Assembly: GCA_905221605.1 (NCBI GenBank) | Contig: CAJNDS010000218.1 | Span: 41,001 to 105,000 of the forward strand | Direction: 5' to 3' | Length of the DNA stretch: 64,000 nucleotides | Origin: Symbiodinium natans | Lineage: Eukaryota > Sar > Dinophyceae > Suessiales > Symbiodiniaceae | Part shown: positions 54,022-61,328 of the stretch, piece after piece | How positions within the stretch are numbered: the first letter of the stretch is position 1 | Layout: the number at the start of each line of letters is the position of its first letter | Position numbers and translations under genes: made by a program | The notes under the pieces: generated by a model | Database searches by the model: none | What the model saw: the letters and a program-made list of their open reading frames with translations, nothing else | What the model was told of the DNA's origin: nothing

Positions 54022-57000
54022 AGGGGCTTGGGGGGTGTTTAGGGCTTCAGCATGCTTTCAGGCGGTTTTGGGAGGTTTGGGGGCGTTTATGGCTGATTAG
54101 GGATGTTGAGGTTCTGGTTTAGGGGTTCAGGGCTTAGGGGCAGCTCCACAATCACACAAATCTTTTCAGGCCGAGTTCGTGACTGCGCGAGCTTGCGGTG
54201 GATTCTTGGAAGCCCCTACGATCCCACACTAAGTGCTAACCCACACTCACACCTCAAACCGCCCCAACTCTAAACCCTAATCCCTTAATTATACCCCCAA
54301 GCCCCTGAAACCCTAAACGCCTAAACCCTCAGCCCTATTTCTGCTTATAACTGAACTTATAACCATATAGGGGCACTTAAGGGGCTCATAAGTGGCTTAA
54401 AAGTACAGTCATACTTGGCTAGTAAGCACCATGAACCTCCAAGTAAACCCTAAACCCTAAACCCTAATCCCTAAACCCTAAACCCTAAACACCCCCTGGC
54501 CCTTAACCCGGAGGCCTTCAAACGAGCTGATGAGGAGGGCTTCGAAGACCACGAAGAGGAGGATGAGCCGCAGGAACTCGCGTGCACGAGCCCTGGGCGC
54601 CGGGGCTTGATCTTAGTGGTTTAGGGTTTAGGGTTCAGGGTTTAGGGTACAGGGTTTAGGGTTTAGGGTCTAGGATTTAGGATTAGGGTTTAGGGTCTAG
54701 GATTTAGGATTTAGGGTTTAGGGTCTGGGATTTAGGGTCTAGGGTTTAGGGTCTAGGGTCTAGGGTCTAGGGTCTAGGGTCTAGGGTGTAGGGTTTAGGG
54801 TTTAGGGTTTAGGGTTTAGGGTTTAGGGTTTAGGGTTTAGGGTTTAGGGTTTAGGGTTTAGGGTTTAGGGTTTAGGGTTTAGGGTTTAGGGTTTAGGGTT
54901 TAGGGTTTAGGGTTTAGGGTTTAGGGTTTAGGGTTTAGGGTTTAGGGTTTAGGGTTTAGGGTTTAGGGTTTAGGGTTTAGGGTTTAGGGTTTAGGGTTTA
55001 GGGTTTAGGGTTTAGGGTTGTCAGTTCTGGACGGTATGCGTTTAGGGTTTAGGCTTCAGTCCCTTCGGGATGATGGTCCAGGGACAAAGAGGGTGTGCAT
55101 GATATAAGGGGCTGTATCAAAGCAGGGATCCGCAAAGGAGCACATCCGTTCAGTGTCCGGTTTTAAGCGCGTATTCAGGGTTAGGGCTCAGGGTAAACCC
55201 TCCTGGGGCTCGCTATCCCCTGAATGTGCGCGGGTTCAGGGTTTGATGCCAGCTCTCAAAACTCATCTGATGCCAAGTTCTTTCACAGTTCCATAGAGCT
55301 AAACCCTCAAGAGCATCAACTTCAAGTCCTACAGAGCCGGAACGCTACTCACAAGACGGGAAACTATAAAAATCCCGAGGTGCCCTAGGGTTACGTCCTT
55401 CCTTTGAGGTATACTAACAACAGCCCCTAAAAACCCTACATGTCCCAAGGTTACTTCCTCTGAGGTTTACTATCAACAGCCCTGTAAACCCAACACTTCA
55501 GAGGCGTTAAGCAGCGCCCAAAAAATCGAGGCACTTGGAGTACAGCATGAAGACGGACACGTAGCACACGAACCTCATGACAGATGGGGGCTTGCAAGAA
55601 AGTCTAATATAGGGGCCTTAATAGCAACAATAATAAGAAGAAGACAAAGAACAATGATAATAATAATAACAGAAACTATAAAAAAATAGTTATTACTATT
55701 ATTGTTATTATTAGAATAGGGTTTTGGGGGGGCTACCAAGTAGAATTACAAAGGGGTCATAAGGGAATATTATTGGTATTTATTCCGACCCCTACAGCAT
55801 TAAAGCCCCGAAAAAAAACAAGTTCTCCACCCCTGCAAGGCCCAAACCTCTGAAACCCTAAGCCCTAAGTCGCCATCAAGTCGGTTCAGAATACTGAGGC
55901 TTCTGGGTTTTCAATTGCTTCTCAGAAGGCCCTTCCGACGAATCGGTGCCTGATGAAAAAAACAACGAATCTGGGCTTAGGGTGTACTTGAAGGTGCATG
56001 GGTAGTTAAAGGTTTCAAGTACCTTGAGTATAGCTTAGAGCTTAGAACCCAGAACCTTTAACTTAGAGCTTCAAACTTCTAACTTCTAAAGTTCTACCTT
56101 CAACTTACAACTTACAACTTATCACTTTTAACTTTCAAAATTTTACATTCTAACGTTTAACTTATAACTTATAACTTGTAGCTTATAACGCAGAACTTAA
56201 AACTTATAACATGTGACTTTTCATGGCTGGTGGCATGGGGCTTCGGGGGATTAGGGTTTAGGGTTGAGGAGTCTAGGGGAACTACTACGCTGCAGGTATT
56301 TGAGGCCCGAACGAAAGCATTGAACCCACGGAATCTTGCCACGAAGCCAGACACACCGCAACATCTGGCCGGTGCTCTGAACGATGGTCCCTTTTGGGCT
56401 CCCTGTTAACGCACGGAACCTTCTACCCTAAGCCCTAAACCCAAAACCCTAAACCCTAAACCCTAAACTCTAAACCCTAAACCCCACAAAGGGACCAGAA
56501 TCCAAGGAACTGGTCACCTACACACCAGCACCTAACCCTACAGCCTAAACCCTAAAACCACACATTACCCTTGGGGCCCAGGGGTGGTCTGCTGGGCTCC
56601 GTGCTGGACCGCGCCGATGCCGTTTATCTCAGAAGGGGAAGGAACTTGGTTCTGGGTTTTGGAGGTTATTATCGTATGTTTCTAAAGGGGCCATAAGGGA
56701 ATAATATTTTCTAATTGTTCCGACCCCTATAGGAATTGTTTTGTCGGGTTTAGGGTTTCGGGGTGGGGCTTTGAGGGTTCTAGGGGTTTAAGGGTTAGGG
56801 CCCAGGGTTTTGGGGCTCCAGCATGCTCGAAAAATCAACCGGTTTAGGGTTTGGGGTTTGGGGTTTGGGGTTTAGGGTTCAGGGTTCAGGTTTCAGGGTT
56901 CAGGGTTCAGGTTTTAGGGTTTAGGGTTTAGGGCTTAGGCTTTAGGGTTTAGGGTTTAGGGTTTAGGGTTTAGGGGTTTGGGGTTTAGGGTTTGGGGTTT

Positions 57001-60000
57001 AGGGTTTAGGGTTTGGGGTTTAGGGTTTAGGGTTTAGGGTTTAGGGTTTAGGGTTTAGGGTTTAGGGTTCAGGGTTCAGGGTTTAGGGTTTAGGGTTAGG
57101 GTTTAGGGTTTAGGGCGTCTAGGGGTTCGAGGCTTAGGAACACCCGGAACGTAGAAGACACCAATCGTCGCGCACTCAGGAAAGAGATGGCTTGCCGATG
57201 GCTCCAGAAGGCATGGACACACGAGCCGGCCTCGCGCTGCAGCAGATCTTCGCGCTGCAGCTGTGGCATATAGCCACAGACAGGCAGCAGACGCCTTGCG
57301 AGTTGCCACGACTTCGTGCGGCTTCGTCACTTTCCGGACCTGATCTTGCCTCCGCTCGCAAAGGCGGCAGAGAACCTCACAGGGAGGGACAGTAGCCGTA
57401 GGCGTGCAGTTTGCAACAGCCGCCACTACCGGCGTCTGCTCAAAGCCCTGGCCACGCACAACGCCGGAGAGTTTGAGGGCAAGCCAGGCTGAACAGTACA
57501 GGTGGATGCGTGTTTAAGGTTAGAGAGACAAGCTGTTGAGACGAGGGACCCTGGGGGACCAAAGTCTAAATGGTAATGGCGTCTTTGGGGTGTAGGGTTG
57601 AACAAGACGTTCCATTTCGAGCACACAGTATGTTTCACGTGATGTGCGGCTTCTTTGTTGCGCGAGCGTGGCGAATCTGCCGCGGTCTAGACTGCTATTG
57701 GTGGCCTTTTGAGGTTTAGGGTTCAGGGCTTGAATTGATGCCTTGCAGACCTGGCATGGAGGGCGTGGATCCTGTCATTCGGATGCTCTGCCAAGCATCA
57801 CGGCTCAAATTCTGCTCGAACCACCCTTACTACTCATAATCACAATAATCATAGAAAGAATGGTAATAGCATTTGGGGGGTGAATGTGAAATCGGCTCTA
57901 TATCACAATGCATGATGTGGTAGGCGCTGCTACTAACAATATTGCTATTGATAGCATGAGGAATGAATATTAAACAGGATACTATATCAGAATACAGAAT
58001 CTGTTATTCCAAGACAGAAAGCAAAGCCCAAAGGACCAAGGGACCTGAGGACCACGGGACCAAAAGGAACCCAGCAGACCAGAAGAACCCAACAGACCAG
58101 GGACCAGGGGACCAAAGGAACCTAGCTCATGCTGGCAAGGTTGTTTGATGCTTCTCACTTTTTGCTGTTATCCATCTGTTTTGCGCCTATCACGTTTTTG
58201 AGACCTATGCCCCCTAAACCCCAGAGCCCTAGGCCCCAAATCCCGCCGTGGATGGGTTGAGGGCTTTGGGTTGGGATTTAGGCTTAGGGTTTAGGGTTTT
58301 GGACTCAGTGGCTCAGGGTCTAAGAGTTCTAAGGATTTCTTCGAGGACTTTGACGAATTCGGTAAGGCCTGCAGGACCCAGGTTTCCCCTCAGCAGTAGA
58401 CCCTAAACCCTAAACACACAACAAAACCCCGAAAAAAACCCGACTAAACCCTAAACCCTAAAACCCTAAAACCCTAAAACCCTAAAACCCTAAAACCCTA
58501 AAATCCTAAAACCCTAAAACCCTAAAACCCTAAAACCCTAAAACCCTAAAACCCTAAAACCCTAAAACCCTAAAACCCTAAACCCTAAACCCTAAACCTA
58601 AGCTCGTGCAGCCTGGCGGCCAGCAGGTTCGGTGTAAGATTCTGCGAGGTGACTTCCATCGTGACGATGGACTGGTCGGGGCTTTGAAGGGGGGCTGTTA
58701 GAAGGGGGCGGGAGCCAGGGTTTAGGGTTTAGGGTTTAGGGTTTAGGGTTTAGGGTTTCGGGTTTGGGGTTTGGGGTTTGGGGTTTGGGGTTCGGGGTTC
58801 GGGTTTAGGGGTTTAGGGTTTGGGGTTTGGGGTTTGGGGTTTAGGGTTTAGGGTTTAGGGTTTAGGGTTTAGGGTTTAGGGTTTAGGGTTTAGGGTTTAG
58901 GGTTTAGGGTTTAGGGTTTAGGGTTTAGGGTTTAGGGTTTAGGGTTTAGGGTTTAGGGTTTAGGGTTTAGGGTTTAGTCGGAGGGCTTGGGATTTAGGGC
59001 ACAACTAGAAGGGTTCAGCGTTTAGGGTTTTAGGGTTTATCTAGGGATGTTGGGATGTAAGGTGCCCGAAACCCTAAACCCCACCCTGAACCCGAGTTAA
59101 ACCCTGCACCCGAGCTAGGCCTGACGAAGCACAATTTGCGCAAATCCCCCAAACACGGCCAAACCCTAAACCCTAAACTCTAAACCCTAAAACCCTTAAC
59201 CCTTAACCCTTAACCCTAATCCTCAAGCCTAAACCAAGGCTTTCAAGGGCGGCCACCAGAATCCCTTAAAGGGTTAGTATTGGGGGGGGGGGGGGGGGGG
59301 GGGGCGGGGATACTGGACAATTCCGACTTCCGACTGAGAACCAACTAGAAACCCACTAGAAACCCAAACCCAAAAGACCCTGAACCCCAAAACCTAAATT
59401 CCGGGACTTTAAGCCATGTGCCACACAGAGGCCCAGTAGACCCAGAGGCTGCAGTTCACCACTCCCACCACATACCTGGGCAGGTCCCGCCTCTTGGGGG
59501 ATTTAGGAAAACCAAGGTCCCCAACGCAACCTTCCGGCCAACTAGCGAATATACAATATACCAGCGATGCAAGGCGCATCACAAAGATTCGCCTCATTTG
59601 AACAAGATCCAAGCCCAAACCCTAAACGCGAACCCAAAGCTCAACAGCCCCGATGCCCCTCTACTCCCTAATTCACACTACTGAGAAAGCCCTAAACCCC
59701 AAAACCCCCCCCCCCCAATTTTGCAACATTTGCGGGGGAGGGGGGTGGGGAGGGGGGATGCTGCGGTGCAGCGCAGGCACGGCACCACAGAGAATTCCTG
59801 GACATCCTCGGGTGATACAAATGCCGGGCAAAGAGGGACGCGCATCTTACGCTCGCTCGCGCGCGCGAGCGCGCGCGCACGCGCGCGCGGGGGCGGGAAG
59901 AGGCTTAGGGTTTAGTGCTTATTCAGGTTTCAGGGTTTAGGGTTTAGGGTTTAGGTCCAGGTTAGGGTTTAGGTCCAGGTTAGGGTTTAGGGTCTAGGTG

Positions 60001-60075
60001 AAACCCAAAACCCAACAACCCTGGTCCTTGCTCTTGTGGATCTGCAGGCACGTAGGTACCGGGCTCAGGAAGTAC
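49609..60075 (-). CDS. SWEET/MtN3-type sugar transporter, ten recognised exons
   Basis: Leftward exons in family order: 60021-60075 (YFLSPVPTCLQIHKSKDQ, end of TM1 and loop), 59427-59492 (DLPRYVVGVVNCSLWVYW, TM2), 58598-58671 (NLTPNLLAARLHEL, TM3), about 55530-55573 (FVCYVSVFMLYSKC), about 54507-54590 (EFLRLILLFVVFEALLISSF, TM4), 53052-53081 (GLVTDVLNIL) with 52449-52505 (LYGSPLVVMRKVIRTKSV, TM5), 51519-51593 (YMPLPMSVLTLVICILWCDL, TM6), 50394-50463 (TVLVPNSLGILLG) with 49609-49649 (VAQLILYARC, TM7). SWEETs are seven-TM uniporters with two MtN3/saliva repeats that move mono- or disaccharides across membranes. Introns after 53052, 52449 and 50394 are GC-AG and join exactly in frame; 58598 to 55573 is GT-AG; 51519 to 50463 needs one shared G. 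The ATG and C-terminus are not assigned. About 10.5 kb of intron-rich span holds arrays and elements. Confidence 0.82.
49680..49980 (+). repeat. TTTAGGG/TTGAGGG array in a SWEET intron
   Basis: About forty heptamers with TTTAGGGG and TTGAGGG stretches, between the exons at 49609-49649 and 50394-50463. Confidence 0.95.
50190..50250 (+). repeat. Alternating CG/CA tract
   Basis: CGCGCGCACACACGCGCGCG followed by (CA)n and CGCGCACACA, an alternating purine-pyrimidine tract of the kind that can adopt Z-DNA. It is intronic to the SWEET gene. Confidence 0.95.
52065..52190 (-). repeat. CCCTAAA/CCCTAAG array
   Basis: About seventeen heptamers in a SWEET intron, next to a family-6 element. Confidence 0.95.
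52530..52694. mobile_element. Family-2 element, enlarged copy
   Basis: Begins TACTTGGAGGATCACGGGCA and ends GAGAACTACCTTCAAGTA. Internally AGTTATAAGTAGGG and AGTTATACGTCGGGG appear twice, as if two copies had recombined. It lies in the SWEET intron before exon 52449-52505. Confidence 0.65.
53735..53950 (+). repeat. TTTAGGG/TTAGGGG array
   Basis: About thirty heptamers with GGCTTA and TTAGGGG variants, in a SWEET intron. Confidence 0.95.
53984..54020 (+). repeat. Poly-G tract
   Basis: GGGGGGGGTGGGG followed by about 28 more G: long homopolymer in a SWEET intron, likely length-variable. Confidence 0.95.
54784..55018 (+). repeat. Pure TTTAGGG array
   Basis: About 33 perfect TTTAGGG units, preceded by TCTAGGG variants (54735-54783), in a SWEET intron. 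Confidence 0.97.
55622..55715. repeat. AAT/AAC-rich tract with self-complementarity
   Basis: AATGATAATAATAATAACAG on the left can pair with ATTATTGTTATTATT on the right around AACTATAAAAAAATAGTT. It lies upstream of a family-8 element. Confidence 0.8.
55725..55800. mobile_element. Family-8 inverted-repeat element
   Basis: AAAGGGGTCATAAGGGAATA ... TATTCCGACCCCTA, with partly complementary ends. A second copy at about 56660-56735 reads AAAGGGGCCATAAGGGAATA ... TTGTTCCGACCCCTA. Both lie within SWEET introns. Confidence 0.65.
56030..56215 (-). repeat. Degenerate AACTTATAACTT array
   Basis: Dense imperfect units (AACTTATAACTTATAAC, CAACTTACAACTTAC, AGAACTTAAAAC) of about 7-8 bp. The unit is unlike TTTAGGG and AT-rich, and follows a family-2 end at 55986. 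Confidence 0.8.
56840..57115 (+). repeat. TTTAGGG/TTTGGGG/TTCAGGG array
   Basis: About 38 heptamers with locally uniform variants, in a SWEET intron. Confidence 0.95.
57116..58440. other. Intronic stretch without recognised exon
   Basis: Unique sequence inside the presumed SWEET intron between 58598 and 55573. The minus ORF 57103-57459 has no family resemblance. A short GACCAGGGGACCAAAGGAAC-type degenerate repeat lies at 58030-58125. Confidence 0.4.
58446..58585 (-). repeat. CCCTAAAA octamer array
   Basis: About sixteen CCCTAAAA units, turning into CCCTAAA beside the SWEET TM3 exon. The transcript-sense end of that exon, CTTAG|GTTTAGGG, takes its donor GT from the array. Confidence 0.95.
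58838..58976 (+). repeat. TTTAGGG array
   Basis: About twenty perfect units after a TTTGGGG block, in the SWEET intron between TM2 and TM3 exons. Confidence 0.96.
59847..59892. repeat. CG-alternating palindromic tract
   Basis: GCTCGCGCGCGCGAGCGCGC continuing in CG/CACG steps, self-complementary and prone to Z-DNA or hairpin formation. Confidence 0.95.
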
Positions 60076-60986
60076 CTCATATTTTAAGAATACTCGTAAT
60101 TATAGCAACAATAATAGTAATAGCATAGCAAGAATATTAACAAATAACAGGCTTTTCAGTCGTTCGGCTTTGCTCAGGGTTCAGGACCTAGACCCAACAG
60201 TAACCTTGAGAAAAAGAGTGGTGCCCTTGTTGGTTTAGAGGGGATTAATAAGGCAGCCTAAACCCGAAAGAAAGGGAGCCTACTCTGGGTCCCAGGGAGT
60301 CTCGGTTCAGGGTCTGGGGTTTGGTTTTTAGGGGTTTAGGCTGGGGTAGGGTTTGGGTTTTAGGGTTCAGGGTGGATTGGCCTTTAGGGCTGAGGGAGTC
60401 GTTAGGGGCGACATCTTCAGTGATTCAGCCCACAACCCCTACATCCTAACCCTCCGAATGCAGACATCATCAGCAAGGCCGCGAGATGTTTGAGGTTCAG
60501 GGTTGAGGGGTTCCGGTTTAGAGTTTAGGGTTGCGCACAAGAGAACCTCAAGCGGAAACGCAAAAAAGAACTTCAAGAATCTCAAATGCAAAGGAAGATG
60601 ATGAGAATGACATAAGATAGCTGTCCAGCGGACAGTCCCATAACCTAGACCCTAGACCCAAACCTTTGAGCCTCAGGGTGTAGATTTGGGGATGCTGGGC
60701 CTCGCTTTGGTATGGCTTTTAGGAGGTCAGATTGTACTCTTACTGAAAGGATCTTAGGGTGCAGGTTTAGCCCAACAAGATCCAGGTAAAACAAGGGCTG
60801 CCCGGCTGCACAAAGGTCATGACCATCCTGGATCTCAGGGTTTAGGGTTTAGGGTTTAGGGTTTAGGGTTTAGGGTTTAGGGTTTAGGGTTTAGGGTTTA
60901 GGGTTTAGGGTTTAGGGTTTAGGGTTCACAAGGGCTTCTCAGGGCTTCAAAGGAACTATCAGGTTTGGGGGGTCGATCGAAACTAG
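60076..60986. other. Between the SWEET exon and the plus-strand gene
   Basis: An AT-rich triplet tract (60092-60150), a family-7 element (60200-60300), TTTAGGG runs and a 13-unit TTTAGGG array (60838-60925). The SWEET N-terminal exon with ATG should lie here but was not found. Confidence 0.45.
60838..60925 (+). repeat. TTTAGGG array
   Basis: Twelve to thirteen perfect units, about 60 bp left of the plus-strand exon that begins at 60987. Confidence 0.97.
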
Positions 60987-61328
60987 GCTCCCCTCGTCGG
61001 GACCCGATTATGAGTCTATCAGGGACCACGTGCCCAAACCAGAGAACACGGAGCTCGATTCCTATGAAGGGTGTTTGCGGCGCGAGATGTCCCTCTATGT
61101 TTCATGGGTAGTGGTAAGCAGGGTTATGAGCTAGGCAACCTATAGTAACCTTAGTTAAGGTACTTCTAGCCCCTTACAAAACTACCCATGAACCTTGAAG
61201 TAGGGTTTCGGGCACCCTAGACCGGCCTGCCGCGCGATTCTTTGCATATGCTCTCTTTTGAAGAAGCTCAACGACATATCATAATATACATCATACGGGC
61301 AGCTCTCAATTTAAGGGTGCTGTACTAA
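60987..61328 (+). CDS. Unknown protein, two exons split by a family-2 element
   Basis: Exon 60987-61098 follows CTAG| and reads SSGPDYESIRDHVPKPENTE, then LDSYEGCLRREMSLY, then |GTTTCATGGGTAG. The next exon, 61221-61328, follows CCCTAG| and continues in phase with TGLPRDSLHMLSFEEAQRHI then IIYIIRAALNLRVLY and TAA. The intron is a family-2 element (61099-61201) plus a short tail. The protein family is not recognised; the second exon is amphipathic and helix-rich. An alternative frame after it (KPYKKPDLENYVLRSLFGLK to a TGA at 61418) is also open, so the C-terminus is uncertain. This is the only clearly rightward gene in the window. The start lies further left. Confidence 0.5.
61099..61201. mobile_element. 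Family-2 TIR element acting as an intron
   Basis: Left end GTTTCATGGGTAGTGGTAAG and right end AACTACCCATGAACCTTGAA are inverted repeats. The element begins exactly at the GT of the donor and ends just before an AG. It is the clearest case of element borders meeting exon borders in this family. Confidence 0.75.

Noticed and set aside
57103-57459. 118-aa minus ORF
   Set aside because: No motif; it starts and ends in unique sequence within a SWEET intron and continues into telomere-like codons.
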